A stretch of 60,889 bases of DNA from Ruminococcus sp. (GCA_017519415.1 JAFWSI010000047.1:1-60889), one strand, 5' to 3'; counted from the stretch's first letter, positions 1-9,187 are shown. The notes: generated from the letters alone by a model not told the origin. Numbers and translations: made by a program.

Positions 1-118
<118 letters not shown>

Positions 119-125
119 CATATGT

Positions 126-201
126 TCCTCCTTAGCTCAGTCGGTAGAGCACTCGGCTGTTAACCGAGTTGTCGCCCGTTCGAGCCGGGCAGGGGGAGCC
201 A
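126..201 (+). tRNA. tRNA-Asn (GTT anticodon)
   Basis: A full cloverleaf can be drawn. The acceptor stem is TCCTCCT (126-132) with AGGGGGA (191-197), the D arm is GCTC/GAGC, the anticodon stem is CTCGG/CCGAG around loop CTGTTAA with anticodon GTT (159-161), and the T arm is GCCCG/CGGGC. CCA is encoded at 199-201. It follows the 5S gene by 8 bases and is probably co-transcribed with it. Confidence 0.95.
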
Positions 202-232
202 AAGGACTTCTGTATAACCGGAAGTCCTTTTT
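201..232 (+). terminator. Rho-independent terminator of the rRNA/tRNA operon
   Basis: A perfect 10-bp stem (201-210 with 221-230) with a 10-base loop runs into a T tract at 228-232. Its first base is the last A of the tRNA CCA end. Confidence 0.85.
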
Positions 233-254
233 AATATTTACCGGAGGTTAAGAT

Positions 255-1358
255 ATGAAAAGGTCAGGTGCAAAAAAGGTAATTACAATAATTCTGGCAG
301 TTTTTTTACTGCTTGGTATGATTGGATTTATATTTTTCAGGTACTTTACTGCGCCTGTCGGAAAATATCCCGGTAAAAAGCAGCAGGCAGGATATTCGGA
401 GCTTACGGAGCTTTTTTATGACGGGATATTCCATAATGAAAAAGATGATACATCTGAAAACAGTACCAATAATTCAGACAGTGTGAAGAAGCTCCCTGAT
501 AAGGCTATCCCTGCGGAAAAGCCTGATATTGATTCCCGTCAGCAGAAGGGAACCCTCAGTGTGACATGGCTGGGACACGCTTCCGAGCTTATCAGGATGG
601 GTGAGCAGAATATACTTATCGATCCTGTCCTTGTTAAAAAGGGCAAGGCTTTGCAGATAAAAGGCACTCCCGAAAGATTTTCCGATGTACCTGTTGATAT
701 TAAAAATATGCCGGAAATTGACGTTGTCTGCATTTCCCACGACCATTTCGATCACCTTGATTATGCAACAATCAGGGCTATAGACAGTAAGACAGGCGCG
801 TATATCGTTCCTCTCGGTGTTGATGTACTCCTTGAGGGCTGGGGAGTTGACAGGAGCAAAATACACGTCCTTAAATGGTGGGACAGCGTTGATATTAATG
901 GTATTACCTGTACCCTCACCCCCGCTATGCATTATTCGGGCAGATTCATGATGAAACGCAACGCAACGCTTTGGGGCGGTTTTTACCTGAATGACGGCGC
1001 ATACAGTGTTTATTTTACGGGCGATACGGGCTATTATGATGTTTTCACAAGAATATACGAAAGGCTCGGTGAGCCGGATATAATGTTTGCCGACTCGGGC
1101 GAGGACTCTCCTGCATGGTCCCATATGGCACCTGATGAGGTAGTCAGGGCGGCGCAGGATATGCACGCGAAGTATCTCGTGCCTGTTCACTGGGGAGCTT
1201 ATCTTTACGGCAATTTCCCATGGTACAAGCCTGCCGAGGATATTGCGGAGGAATCCGCAGCCGCAGGAGTTTACGCTGCTTTTCCGCCTATAGGCCATAC
1301 CTTTGATATTGGAAGTATAACGGAACAGAACACCCGCTGGTGGGAAGAATATAAATAA
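255..1358 (+). CDS. Membrane-anchored metallo-beta-lactamase-fold hydrolase (COG2220/UlaG-like)
   Basis: The protein has 367 residues, with one N-terminal membrane segment (about 9-29) and a catalytic domain from about residue 100. The metal-binding signature HDHFDH is intact. Later ligands are probably His in PAMHYSG, Asp in FTGDTGYYD and His in VPVHWGAY. The order and the WLGHAS and IDPV motifs match the L-ascorbate-6-P lactonase / NAPE-PLD-like branch of the beta-lactamase-fold hydrolases. The substrate cannot be told; homologues hydrolyse phosphodiesters or lactones. The start at 255 has a good GGAGG site at 243-247. It lies alone between two terminators, so it is probably monocistronic and on the cell surface facing outward. 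Confidence 0.85.
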   Translation: MKRSGAKKVITIILAVFLLLGMIGFIFFRYFTAPVGKYPGKKQQAGYSELTELFYDGIFHNEKDDTSENSTNNSDSVKKLPDKAIPAEKPDIDSRQQKGTLSVTWLGHASELIRMGEQNILIDPVLVKKGKALQIKGTPERFSDVPVDIKNMPEIDVVCISHDHFDHLDYATIRAIDSKTGAYIVPLGVDVLLEGWGVDRSKIHVLKWWDSVDINGITCTLTPAMHYSGRFMMKRNATLWGGFYLNDGAYSVYFTGDTGYYDVFTRIYERLGEPDIMFADSGEDSPAWSHMAPDEVVRAAQDMHAKYLVPVHWGAYLYGNFPWYKPAEDIAEESAAAGVYAAFPPIGHTFDIGSITEQNTRWWEEYK

Positions 1359-1360
1359 AA

Positions 1361-1390
1361 TAAAGCGCCTGCTTCAGCAGGCGCTTTTCG
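1361..1390 (+). terminator. Bidirectional Rho-independent terminator
   Basis: GCGCCTGC-TTCA-GCAGGCGC (1365-1384) is followed by TTTT and preceded by an A-rich stretch. It can serve the hydrolase gene on plus and the convergent zinc-ribbon gene on minus. Confidence 0.85.
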
Positions 1391-1393
1391 TAT

Positions 1394-1819
1394 TCACTCG
1401 AATTTACCGAGGCTTATCAGCTGTGCGGTAAATCTCTTGCATTTCGGGCAGAAGGTCACTGAGCCGCGGCTCTTTCTCAGCATGGAGGAGTGGCAGGAAG
1501 GACATTCGTGCCTGAATTCCACCGAGAGAGTATAGTCTTTGCTGTTCATGTATATTTCCTTTGCGATCTGTACGGAGAACTTACGGCAGTCCATGCACTG
1601 ATAAAGATCCGTATCGCAGTTGATATAGACCTTTTCACGTTCAAACTTCATCATATGCTGTAAGGTCTCTCCGTATCTGCCGTACAGAGCGGCGCTTCTG
1701 AGCTCTTCTTCCGCTTCCTCGGTACGCTTGTGATAGTCCTTGGTCATAAGTCTGCCGCCTGTGAAGAACTCTTCCTCATAGCCGCATTCGTCGCACTTGT
1801 ATCTGTATGATGTTCCCAT
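1394..1819 (-). CDS. Zinc-ribbon protein, function unknown
   Basis: About 141 residues with four Cys pairs: CDEC near the N terminus, CMDC in the middle, and CPSC and CPKC near the C terminus, as expected for two zinc knuckles or ribbons. Between them is a charged helical stretch. No enzyme motif is visible. I chose the ATG at 1819 over the GTG at 1825 because the GGGGG ribosome site is 8 bases from the ATG but only about 2 from the GTG. It is a single-gene unit with its own promoter (1849-1877) and a shared terminator. A DNA-, RNA- or metal-binding role is possible but not shown. Confidence 0.7.
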   Translation of the reverse strand: MGTSYRYKCDECGYEEEFFTGGRLMTKDYHKRTEEAEEELRSAALYGRYGETLQHMMKFEREKVYINCDTDLYQCMDCRKFSVQIAKEIYMNSKDYTLSVEFRHECPSCHSSMLRKSRGSVTFCPKCKRFTAQLISLGKFE

Positions 1820-1848
1820 AGTCACCGCCCCCTTTGGTGTTTTACTCT

Positions 1849-1877
1849 ATCTTATCACAGGTTGAAGAAAAAATCAA
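1849..1877 (-). promoter_or_regulatory. Sigma-A promoter of the zinc-ribbon gene
   Basis: On the minus strand TTGATT (1877-1872), a 17-base spacer and TAAGAT (1854-1849), about 30 bases upstream of the start codon. Confidence 0.6.
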
Positions 1878-1960
1878 GTATAAAATATTGACGGAGTGGA
1901 AAAACAGCGGTTTTTATGCGACTTCAGCCTTCATATCCCGACATTTTCCGTCATTCGGTG

Positions 1961-1989
1961 TTGACTTGGGGGAGTTTATGTGATATAAT
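1961..1989 (+). promoter_or_regulatory. Sigma-A promoter of the GNAT/carbamoyltransferase pair
   Basis: TTGACT (1961-1966), a 17-base spacer and TATAAT (1984-1989), a near-perfect consensus. The expected transcription start is about 1996, and a GGAGGAGGG ribosome site lies at 2000-2008, so the leader is very short. Confidence 0.8.
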
Positions 1990-2013
1990 TTGTTTTTCCG
2001 GAGGAGGGATAGA

Positions 2014-2505
2014 ATGGAGATAAGACCGGTAAACAAATACGACTGCTTCGCGGATATAAGCGCTGTTTACGAGCAGAGCTGGAAATATGCCTACAGGGGG
2101 ATCATACCGCAGGACTATCTTGACGGAATTCCCTCGGGCAGGTGGATAAACGGCATCAATAAAAACGGCAGGACCGATGTGATCGCTCTTGACGGAGACA
2201 GGATAGTCGGCGCAGCGGCCTTCTGTCCGTCACGCCTGGCAAAATACAGCGGCTGGGGCGAGATAGTATCACTGTATCTTCTGCCCGGATATATGGGCAG
2301 AGGCATTGGCAAGGCTCTTTTCGGATACTGTACGGCTCAGCTGGAGCAGTTCGGCTATGACCGCATATTCCTCTGGGTGCTTGAGGAAAACCGAAGGGCA
2401 AGACGCTTCTATGAAGGACAGGGCTTCATATGCACCGATGAGCTTATTGAAGATAACATCGGGGGCAGGGAGCTCCGTGAGATAATGTACATAAGGAGGA
2501 AATGA
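2014..2505 (+). CDS. GNAT-family N-acetyltransferase
   Basis: The 163-residue protein has the GNAT fold signature. A strand near residue 80 (IVSLYLLPGYMGRGIGKAL) carries the acetyl-CoA pyrophosphate loop (Q/R-x-x-G-x-G/A, here MGRGIGK), followed by the terminal RARRFYEGQGF motif. The start at 2014 is preferred over the TTG at 1990 because it follows a strong ribosome site and the TTG lies next to the -10 box. It is a member of a two-gene operon; its end overlaps the ribosome site of the carbamoyltransferase, which starts two bases after its stop. The acceptor is unknown, possibly an amino-acid-like metabolite given its partner. Confidence 0.85.
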   Translation: MEIRPVNKYDCFADISAVYEQSWKYAYRGIIPQDYLDGIPSGRWINGINKNGRTDVIALDGDRIVGAAAFCPSRLAKYSGWGEIVSLYLLPGYMGRGIGKALFGYCTAQLEQFGYDRIFLWVLEENRRARRFYEGQGFICTDELIEDNIGGRELREIMYIRRK

Positions 2506-2506
2506 T

Positions 2507-3334
2507 ATGGATATGCTAAGGCTTACCGATCTGACCGCTGAGCAGATACACGTTATTTTCGGTATAGCGGATGATATTGCAAAGGGAGCTCACAGGAGCT
2601 TTTTGAAGGGCAGGACCGTCGTCATGTTCTTTCCCGCTTCGAGTATACGGACACGTATTTCCTTTGAAAAGGGAATATATCTTATGGGCGGACAGTGCAT
2701 ACTCTTTCCGACAGAGGCCCTCGATAAAAAAGAGGATATACGCGACGTGTGCGGCTATCTTGACAACTGGGCGGACTGCGTCATTGTACGTCACAGGGAT
2801 ATTGGGCTCCTCGAAAAAATGGCGGAGCACCTTCATGCTCCCCTTATCAGTGCCATGACAGACATCAGTCACCCCTGCGAGATACTCACTGATATGTATT
2901 CCCTGTCTAAGATCAGGAAGGACTTCCGCAGGGACAGGTATTTGTTTGTGGGCAAATGCGGAAATATAGGCCTTACATGGAAGGAGGCCGCTCAGGTCAT
3001 GGGCTTTGAGCTGGAGCAGTGCTGCGGGAAAGGCTGCGAGCTGCCCGATACAAGGGTATACTATGACATTACAGAGGCGGTTGTCGGAAAGGATATTGTA
3101 TGCACGGACAGCCTGTCCTCGGACGTTCTTGATGATTTCGGGAACTGTCGGGTCACGCTCGAGGCAATGAAAAAAGCCAACAGGGGAGCTGTGCTGGATC
3201 CCTGCCCGCCCTTTTACCGCGGCGAGGAGGTCTCGGCAGATGTCATCGACTCGGGATACTTCGTCGGGTACGGCTTCAAAAAGGCACTTCTCGAGGTGCA
3301 GCAGGCAGTAATATATTACTGTATGGAACACTGA
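2507..3334 (+). CDS. Atypical aspartate/ornithine carbamoyltransferase-family protein
   Basis: A 275-residue protein that aligns by eye to the carbamoyltransferase family. The N-terminal carbamoyl-phosphate loop reads SIRTR, where classical enzymes have S-T-R-T-R, and the second motif reads HPCE where classical enzymes have HPxQ. A late DPCPPF motif occupies the place of the ornithine enzyme's HCLP region. It is shorter than usual (about 310-335). The two changed phosphate-site residues suggest an altered substrate or lost activity, but the fold appears complete. It is translationally coupled to the upstream acetyltransferase, which suggests a small amino-acid-modification module rather than arginine synthesis; no other arginine genes are near. 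Confidence 0.75.
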   Translation: MDMLRLTDLTAEQIHVIFGIADDIAKGAHRSFLKGRTVVMFFPASSIRTRISFEKGIYLMGGQCILFPTEALDKKEDIRDVCGYLDNWADCVIVRHRDIGLLEKMAEHLHAPLISAMTDISHPCEILTDMYSLSKIRKDFRRDRYLFVGKCGNIGLTWKEAAQVMGFELEQCCGKGCELPDTRVYYDITEAVVGKDIVCTDSLSSDVLDDFGNCRVTLEAMKKANRGAVLDPCPPFYRGEEVSADVIDSGYFVGYGFKKALLEVQQAVIYYCMEH

Positions 3335-3422
3335 AGACAGCACCAAAACGGAAATAGTGTGAACGAAATGTAAAGAAATAACAGCATTTCACGCTCGAAA
3401 AACGACATTTCGCGAAAAAATA

Positions 3423-3451
3423 TTGAAATTTGCTTAGGGATACGTTATGAT
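3423..3451 (+). promoter_or_regulatory. Candidate sigma-A promoter of a non-coding RNA
   Basis: TTGAAA (3423-3428), a 17-base spacer and TATGAT (3446-3451). No open reading frame follows; the predicted start near 3457 coincides with the 5' strand of a possible closing helix of the structured RNA. Confidence 0.55.
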
Positions 3452-3455
3452 AATT

Positions 3456-3690
3456 ACAGACTGTTCGGAATGTCAGTCAGAAAAGGAGCAATGTAGTTAT
3501 AAGTCCGTAAAACTATTTCTCAATAATTATCTTAATTTTAAAAAATCCAAAATCCTGATCAAAAAATCCCCTTCCTTATAGCTATGTTGCTTTTCCCTTT
3601 TCGCAAATATACGTGCAGGACGCCTTTCTCCTTGCGGCGTCCTCCGTTTCTGTCCCTGTAAAGCAGACTCCGTAAGAGAGTCTGTTTTTG
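3456..3690 (+). ncRNA. Candidate structured RNA, about 230 nt, possibly 6S-like
   Basis: This 415-bp gap between genes holds no protein gene but shows strong pairing. A 16-bp helix joins 3488-3503 to 3575-3590 with three G-U pairs that would be A-C mismatches on the other strand, so the plus strand is the RNA. A second hairpin is 3617-3624 with 3636-3643. The first bases ACAGACT (3456-3462) can pair with AGTCTGT (3679-3685), closing the whole element in competition with the terminator stem. Closing stem, large bubble with a side hairpin and long apical arm resemble 6S RNA in outline only; no sequence identity was recognised. Confidence 0.5.
3664..3690 (+). terminator. Rho-independent terminator of the candidate RNA
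   Basis: CAGACTC (3664-3670), a 7-base loop and GAGTCTG (3678-3684), followed by TTTTTG. Confidence 0.75.
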
Positions 3691-3749
3691 TTTTTATATC
3701 ATAAAAAACGGGAGTATGACTATTATGTCTGTACTCCCGTATTATTTTA

Positions 3750-6536
3750 TTATTCGCCTGAAGCGCGGGCTATGGATTCCACTCTGCCCAGCGTCCTTAC
3801 AGCAGGTATGGCTGCGGCGAGGGAAATGATGATGTTTACCGCAAGCGAAAGCACCACCACTCCCGGTATTATTATCAGGCTTTTCTGCGGTTCATCCGAG
3901 AGGACGGTGAGATATGCGATCACGCCGAGTATGGTACCCGTTACGGCTGCGGTAGCCGAGAACATGATGGTTTCGAGGATAATGCTCTTGCGGAGCTGTT
4001 TCCTCGTCATTCCCACGCTCCTGAGCATCATCAGCTCGCGGCTCCTGTTGAGTGCGCTGGTGTTGACTGAGTTTATCATTGAGAGTATGCCCACCAGCCA
4101 GATCGATATAAGGAAGGATATAACTATCTTTACTACAGCGGTCACAAGGGTACTGAGTCCCGTGCCCTCTGCGTAGTGGTTTTCCACGTCGAAGCAGACT
4201 GCGTTATCCTGAAATTCATTGATCAGTCTTTCTGCTTCATCATAATGCTGACGGTCACTGACCTTCAGCATTACGTCGTAGGTCATATAGTCTTCTGTGG
4301 ATTTTTCAATGGGTATTATGACCAATGCGTCGTCGAGTCCGCATGAGACCTTACCGATGATCCGGAAGGAGTCGCCTATGTAGTTGGTAATGGTACAGGC
4401 CTTTCCGAGCTCGGTGTAATCCTTTTCGTATTTTGCTACGGGCTCATTGGTCTTCTCGTCGTAATCTGTAAATTCGCCGTATATCGAGTTATTGTACAAT
4501 GCGCCGTCTTTCTGTCTGAATTCCTCATAGCTCATGCCCGTGATCTTGTCCAGCTCTGCTTTTTTATATCCCGTTTCGTCAATGGCAAGAACAGTTATAT
4601 GTATGTTCTTGAAATTATCCTTTTTGACGCGCATGAGGCTTTCGGCAACTGTTTTGTCCGAGCCGTCAAGGTCGTTGAGGGTGGCATCGTAGCAGCCCCG
4701 TACCATGTATTCCGAGAATACCTCCCGGTCTGCAAAGTATTTATCCGTCTCCGCAGTGGGCGAGCCGGGATCGCTGCTTATATAATCCATGATATAGAAG
4801 TCATAGTTATCGTCGCCGCCTGTGTTCTCTTTTATTTCCTTTGCGACATATGTGGCCATGAGAGCGGTGAAGGTGAACATAAGCACTCCCAGCGCCATGG
4901 TAATGGTGGATACTATGAAGCGGCTCTTTGCCGTTGCGATATTCTTTCTTGTATAGCGGCGCAGGAATTTCCTTGAGCTGAGGGACAGTCTTGACTTTTT
5001 CCTGCGGAGCTTCTTCTTTCTGCTCTTTGGCTTGCCGAAGTTCAGTGCTTCTGCTGGTGAGAGCTTTCTTGAAGCCCACATGGCCGATGTATAAGCGGAT
5101 ATGAATATGGCTATTATCACAAGGAATGCCGCCAGTGCCATGAAGGCAGGCTTTGCCGAGAATTCGACCATTGGTACGCCTCCCCTGCGGAGAGAATTGA
5201 AGGAGGAGCAGCACAGCAGCACGGCTGTAAGCATTCCAAGAGGTACCGCGGTCAGGCAGTAGAACACCGCCTCGGCAAGAACAAGGAACGCTACCTGTCC
5301 CTTTGAGGCGCCCATGATACGCAGGGCGGCAAAGTGGGTGCTTCTCTCCTGTACGGCCATTTCAAAGGTATTGTCGATGACGAAGCGGGATATGAACCAG
5401 CCTATCAGCAGTATGAGCAGGCAGGGAGTTACGATGCCGGCGAGGAACTTATATATCGCGTCGGCACTTTTCCACTCCAGTGCGAGGAGAAGATTATTAT
5501 CACGGTGCGGGAACTTCACGCTGTCAAAATAATCCCTGTCATAGTCGTAGCCCAGATCCGTGAAAAGTGCCTTGAGCGCTTCGTCGTAGTCTATATTGTC
5601 GGTGAGGCGTATCTTTGCTGATGTATCGGAATTGAACTCGACATCGGGGTTCTTCTCGATAAACGATGAAAGATCAATGTTGGATTCCTCCGTATTCAGC
5701 ATCATAAATATGTCGCTCTTATAAAGGATTTTAATGGACGACGTAAAGCCTGCAATTTTAAAGGTATAGCTAACGGGCTCGCCGTACTGTATGTCGGTAT
5801 AGGGCAGATCGTATTCGGATATGCCTTTTCTCATCTTCAGGTAGGCTTTGATTGAGCTGCCGTATGCCTTCTTCCTGACGTCCTTCGGGAGCTCCTCGTA
5901 TTCGGGATCGCCCTTGCAGTATTCCGTGCCGAATTCTTCCTTTAATTCGGCGCGGGCTTTCTTTACCATGTCGGAGCTCTCGTCCAGAACTCCCGTGACG
6001 GGACGTACTGAAACGGTAACGGTATCTCCCTCGGAGCAGCCCATAGTTTTCATTGCGTCGCTGACGTAAATGCCGTCCTTATTTTGGAAATGTCCCGGGA
6101 ATATGTCCCCTAACTCATCGAATTGGCCGAGAAGGTCCTTGTTTCCGTCAATTGTGTATGAGCTGAGGGCCGAGAACATCTTTTTGCTGTTCCCGCAGGT
6201 GACCTCAAAGAAATCACCGTTTGTATACCGTTCGGAGATAGGATAGAATACAGTGTCGTATCTGGTGTAGATATGATCGCTGACGACAGCGTGTCTGCTT
6301 ATTATATCCAGAGCCTTTTCCTTGTCTGCTGCGTTTTCCAGCCATGAGGTGATGTCGCTCTCCCACTTTCCGGCCTCGTACACGGTGTAGTTGTAGAGTG
6401 TGGTATAGAGGCTGCTGCCGTAGGTGCACATGGTGGTGAGTATGAACGCCGAGAGCATTATGCACATGAAGGTGAGACAGGTGCGGAGCTTCTGACGGCG
6501 GATATATTTCAGCGAAAGGGAAATGAGATGCTTCAT
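3750..6536 (-). CDS. FtsX-type ABC transporter permease, two-repeat
   Basis: About 928 residues with two FtsX halves. Each half has one membrane helix (about residues 20-43 and 520-545), a large extracytoplasmic domain, then three helices (about 345-480 and the last 110 residues). Between the halves is a very basic linker rich in Lys and Arg (about 485-515). This is the layout of macrolide or peptide exporters and of bacitracin-sensor-type permeases. The ATG at 6536 is 6 bases after AGGAGGT and is preferred over the GTG at 6542. It lies 12 bases downstream of its ATPase gene and behind a two-component system, the usual arrangement of antimicrobial-peptide sensing and resistance modules. The substrate is not known. 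Confidence 0.88.
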   Translation of the reverse strand: MKHLISLSLKYIRRQKLRTCLTFMCIMLSAFILTTMCTYGSSLYTTLYNYTVYEAGKWESDITSWLENAADKEKALDIISRHAVVSDHIYTRYDTVFYPISERYTNGDFFEVTCGNSKKMFSALSSYTIDGNKDLLGQFDELGDIFPGHFQNKDGIYVSDAMKTMGCSEGDTVTVSVRPVTGVLDESSDMVKKARAELKEEFGTEYCKGDPEYEELPKDVRKKAYGSSIKAYLKMRKGISEYDLPYTDIQYGEPVSYTFKIAGFTSSIKILYKSDIFMMLNTEESNIDLSSFIEKNPDVEFNSDTSAKIRLTDNIDYDEALKALFTDLGYDYDRDYFDSVKFPHRDNNLLLALEWKSADAIYKFLAGIVTPCLLILLIGWFISRFVIDNTFEMAVQERSTHFAALRIMGASKGQVAFLVLAEAVFYCLTAVPLGMLTAVLLCCSSFNSLRRGGVPMVEFSAKPAFMALAAFLVIIAIFISAYTSAMWASRKLSPAEALNFGKPKSRKKKLRRKKSRLSLSSRKFLRRYTRKNIATAKSRFIVSTITMALGVLMFTFTALMATYVAKEIKENTGGDDNYDFYIMDYISSDPGSPTAETDKYFADREVFSEYMVRGCYDATLNDLDGSDKTVAESLMRVKKDNFKNIHITVLAIDETGYKKAELDKITGMSYEEFRQKDGALYNNSIYGEFTDYDEKTNEPVAKYEKDYTELGKACTITNYIGDSFRIIGKVSCGLDDALVIIPIEKSTEDYMTYDVMLKVSDRQHYDEAERLINEFQDNAVCFDVENHYAEGTGLSTLVTAVVKIVISFLISIWLVGILSMINSVNTSALNRSRELMMLRSVGMTRKQLRKSIILETIMFSATAAVTGTILGVIAYLTVLSDEPQKSLIIIPGVVVLSLAVNIIISLAAAIPAVRTLGRVESIARASGE

Positions 6537-6548
6537 ACGCACACCTCC

Positions 6549-7223
6549 TTATCCGGAAATCACGCCGTCTGTTATGTGCAGGATACGGTCTGCCTGTGCG
6601 GCGATGCTTCCGTCGTGGGTAATAAGTATCAGAGTCTGGTCATACTTCTTTATGGAGCTTTTAAGTATGGATATTATCTCGCGGCTGTTCTTGCTGTCGA
6701 GATTTCCCGTGGGCTCGTCAGCAAGTATGAGCTGGGGCTTGTGTATGAGGGCGCGGGCAAAGGCCACGCGCTGCTGCTGGCCGCCGGAGAGCTCATGGGG
6801 AAAGTTGGTCCGTTTCTTGTCCAGACCCGTAAGCCTCAGGAGCTCCTCGAGGTAATCCATATCCGGCTTTGTATCGTCAAGATTTAGAGGGAGCACGATG
6901 TTCTCCTCCACGTTCAGCACCGGTATAAGGTTGTAGGACTGGAAGATGAAGCCGATATTCTTTCTGCGGTAGGCAGAGAGCTGGTTGTCGTTCATCTTTG
7001 TTATGTCGCTGCCGTTGAAGTAAATGCTGCCGCTTGTGGGGCGGTCGAGGGAGCCGAGACAGTTCAGGAGAGTGGTCTTGCCGCTGCCGCTCTCGCCCGT
7101 TACGGCAACGAATTCGCCGCTGCGCACCTCGAGGTCAACGTTGTTTATGGCAAAGAGGGCAGTCTCGCCCTCGCCGTACTGTCTGACGAGTTTTTCGGTT
7201 TTTATGATGATATTGTCGTTCAT
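6549..7223 (-). CDS. ABC transporter ATP-binding protein (LolD/MacB-type)
   Basis: A 224-residue ATPase with all motifs: Walker [10 protein letters not shown] near residue 42, Q-loop in FIFQSYN, signature LSGGQQQR near 143, Walker [13 protein letters not shown] and the switch His in LITHDGS. The short length and [16 protein letters not shown] match the MacB/LolD/BceA branch that partners with FtsX permeases. The gene directly precedes the permease gene, and its promoter region (7254-7285) carries a direct repeat suited to binding by the neighbouring OmpR-type regulator. Confidence 0.93.
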   Translation of the reverse strand: MNDNIIIKTEKLVRQYGEGETALFAINNVDLEVRSGEFVAVTGESGSGKTTLLNCLGSLDRPTSGSIYFNGSDITKMNDNQLSAYRRKNIGFIFQSYNLIPVLNVEENIVLPLNLDDTKPDMDYLEELLRLTGLDKKRTNFPHELSGGQQQRVAFARALIHKPQLILADEPTGNLDSKNSREIISILKSSIKKYDQTLILITHDGSIAAQADRILHITDGVISG

Positions 7224-7253
7224 ATAAACGCCTCCGTTCCTTGGTTTAACTAC

Positions 7254-7285
7254 ATTGTAATACCCTAATCTTACAGTAACGTTAC
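7254..7285 (-). promoter_or_regulatory. Activator-type promoter and operator of the ABC operon
   Basis: On the minus strand the -10 box TACAAT is 7259-7254. The -35 position (7282-7277) has no consensus but is covered by direct repeats TTACA at 7271 and 7282 (11 bp apart on plus) and the palindrome GTAACGTTAC (7276-7285). OmpR-family regulators commonly bind repeats with 10-11 bp period over the -35 region, so the adjacent response regulator is the likely activator (inference). Confidence 0.45.
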
Positions 7286-7295
7286 AAAAATAAAA

Positions 7296-7322
7296 ATACC
7301 CGCAAAAAAATTCACGGGTATC
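7296..7322 (-). terminator. Rho-independent terminator of the two-component operon
   Basis: On the minus strand ATACCCG pairs with CGGGTAT around an A/T-rich loop, followed by a T-rich tail. It separates the kinase gene from the ABC operon, so the ABC genes need their own promoter. Confidence 0.7.
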
Positions 7323-7328
7323 TGAAAA

Positions 7329-8534
7329 CTATGATTTTATGAATACGAATTCGAAACGGGTGCCCTTTCCCGGCTCGGAGTAAGCAAGTATATCTCCGCC
7401 GTGAGCCCGCATTATCTTCTGGGCTATGGACATTCCCAGCCCCGAGCTGTACATGGTGGTATCCTTTGAGCCCGAGGAGAAGCGCTCGAAGAGCTTCGGT
7501 ATATCCTCCTGAGGAATGCCCTTGCCGTTGTCGGAGATGGCGATAGTGACCATTACGGGAGTTTCCGCGAGCTCCGCCCTTATCTCGGTGCATTCCGAAT
7601 GGTCGGCGGAGTTCTTTATCACATTCTCCACCGCCTCGCACAGCCATGCCTTGTCGCATACGAGCTTTATATCTTCCGGGAGAGAGGCGGTCACGTTTAT
7701 ATTCTTCCTGCGCAGCAGGGGAGCCATGCGCCTTATTGCAAGGCTGCACGCCTCTGCGGGGCTGCAAAGCTCCATATCGTATTCCACGGCGCCGGCGTTG
7801 AGCTTTGCCAGCTTTATCGCCTCCACCACAAGGCGCTCCATACCGTCGAGATTGAGCTGTATCTCGTCGGAGAGCTTTTCGCGGCGCTCCTCGGGGAGGT
7901 CCTCGATCTCGCTGAGTATGTCCGTATTCAGCCTTACCACCGCAAGGGAGGTCTTTATCTGGTGAGAGAGGTCGGTGAGAAAGCTGCGGAGATACTTCTG
8001 CTCGCCGCTGAGCCGTGAACTGAGGGAGTTCAGACGGCCTGCAAGGAGGTCTGCACTCTCGGAGATCCTGCGGAGGGTGCTGAGGTCCTCTCCGTACATA
8101 CTGACGGAGCGGCTGGGCTTGTCCGCAGCGGCTATACATTCTGCGCGGAGCTTTTCGAGGTCGCGGTACAGTGTCATGAGCTCCCTTACAGAGAGTGCGA
8201 GCCATATTGCCGACAGTGCTGTGAGTATTGAAAACAGGGGTATGAATACCGTTCTGCGCACAGCGGGAAAGTCGGGCATTATTTCGGGCGGCAGGCTGCG
8301 GTCTATACCGTAATCGCCGAAGCGCTCCTCGCCTGCGGCTATGGAGCTCTCCTCGGGGGGAGCGGTTATCCTTCCGCCGCCCGCAGCGGCCAGCTCGGCT
8401 CTTATCTGACGGGAGACTATTGCCTTTGCGCATTTGTCCGCAGTAAAAAAGGAAAGTCCCAGAGAAAGAGCCGTCATCAGAATAAATATCAGAAGCAGGC
8501 GCTTCGGAGCGCGGTTATTTATGAATCTGTCCAT
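7329..8534 (-). CDS. Sensor histidine kinase
   Basis: A 401-residue kinase with membrane helices at about 13-33 and 88-108 and an external loop of about 55 residues between them. The H box reads LSHQIKTSL with the phospho-His near residue 185. The N box is NVIKNSADHS, G1 is DNGKGIP, the F box is LFERF and G2 is GLGMSIAQ. It ends with a TAG stop, which shows TAG is a working terminator codon here. Its start overlaps the response regulator end by 16 bases. The small external loop is typical of kinases that sense through a partner transporter, consistent with the FtsX permease next door. Confidence 0.92.
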   Translation of the reverse strand: MDRFINNRAPKRLLLIFILMTALSLGLSFFTADKCAKAIVSRQIRAELAAAGGGRITAPPEESSIAAGEERFGDYGIDRSLPPEIMPDFPAVRRTVFIPLFSILTALSAIWLALSVRELMTLYRDLEKLRAECIAAADKPSRSVSMYGEDLSTLRRISESADLLAGRLNSLSSRLSGEQKYLRSFLTDLSHQIKTSLAVVRLNTDILSEIEDLPEERREKLSDEIQLNLDGMERLVVEAIKLAKLNAGAVEYDMELCSPAEACSLAIRRMAPLLRRKNINVTASLPEDIKLVCDKAWLCEAVENVIKNSADHSECTEIRAELAETPVMVTIAISDNGKGIPQEDIPKLFERFSSGSKDTTMYSSGLGMSIAQKIMRAHGGDILAYSEPGKGTRFEFVFIKS

Positions 8535-9118
8535 TTATATCCCATGCCTCGCTTGGTGACTATGCTGCCGCAGCCCTGTGAACGGTTGAGCTTTTCGCGG
8601 AGCCTGCTTATATTTACGGAAAGGGTGTTGTCGTTCACGAAGATACCCTTTGAGTCCCAGAGGTATTCCAGTATCTGCTCGCGGGTGAGGTACTGTCCGC
8701 GGTTGGCCATAAGATAGCTCAGTAGCTTCTGCTCCACGGCGGTGAGCTCTATATCCGGAGTCTCGGGGACTCTCCTGAGATTTGCCCGTATCCGCGAAAG
8801 GAGCTCCTTCAGGCGGAAGGGCTTGGTTATGTAATCGTCGCCGCCGCTGTCGAGCCCGCGGATTATATCCGCCTCGTCGTCGCAGGAGGTGAGGAATATG
8901 ACGGGAGTCTGCAATGTCCTGCGGAGCCTTTTGCACAGCTCTACGCCGCTGCCGTCGGGCAGCATTACGTCCAGTATGATAAGGTCGGCCCCGGGAGCTT
9001 CCTTCTCCGCAGCCGATATTGTGGACGCTGCGATGACAGTGTAGCCCTCGCTTTCAAGAGCCAGCTTTATGTTCCTGTTGAGTATCTCGTCGTCCTCCGT
9101 AAGCAGTATAGTGTTCAT
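8519..9118 (-). CDS. OmpR-family response regulator
   Basis: 199 residues: a receiver domain with the acidic pair EDDE near the N terminus, phospho-acceptor in LIILDVMLP (about residue 51) and the Lys in ITKPF (about 101), then a winged helix from about 125 ending GMGYKW. It is 25-30 residues shorter than typical family members because the linker between the domains is very short. It forms an operon with the kinase and probably controls the ABC transporter operon downstream. Confidence 0.92.
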   Translation of the reverse strand: MNTILLTEDDEILNRNIKLALESEGYTVIAASTISAAEKEAPGADLIILDVMLPDGSGVELCKRLRRTLQTPVIFLTSCDDEADIIRGLDSGGDDYITKPFRLKELLSRIRANLRRVPETPDIELTAVEQKLLSYLMANRGQYLTREQILEYLWDSKGIFVNDNTLSVNISRLREKLNRSQGCGSIVTKRGMGYKWTDS

Positions 9119-9142
9119 ATTTCACCTCATACTTTTTTCTTT

Positions 9143-9171
9143 ATTGTAGCACAAAAAGCACCGTTTGACAA
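9143..9171 (-). promoter_or_regulatory. Sigma-A promoter of the two-component operon
   Basis: On the minus strand TTGTCA (9171-9166), a 17-base spacer and TACAAT (9148-9143), 25 bases before the regulator start codon. Confidence 0.7.
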
Positions 9172-9187
9172 CAGATTTCCGCGGGCA

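Noticed and set aside
7312-8433. 373-residue minus-strand frame inside the kinase gene
   Set aside because: Arg/Pro-rich shadow of the histidine kinase in another frame.
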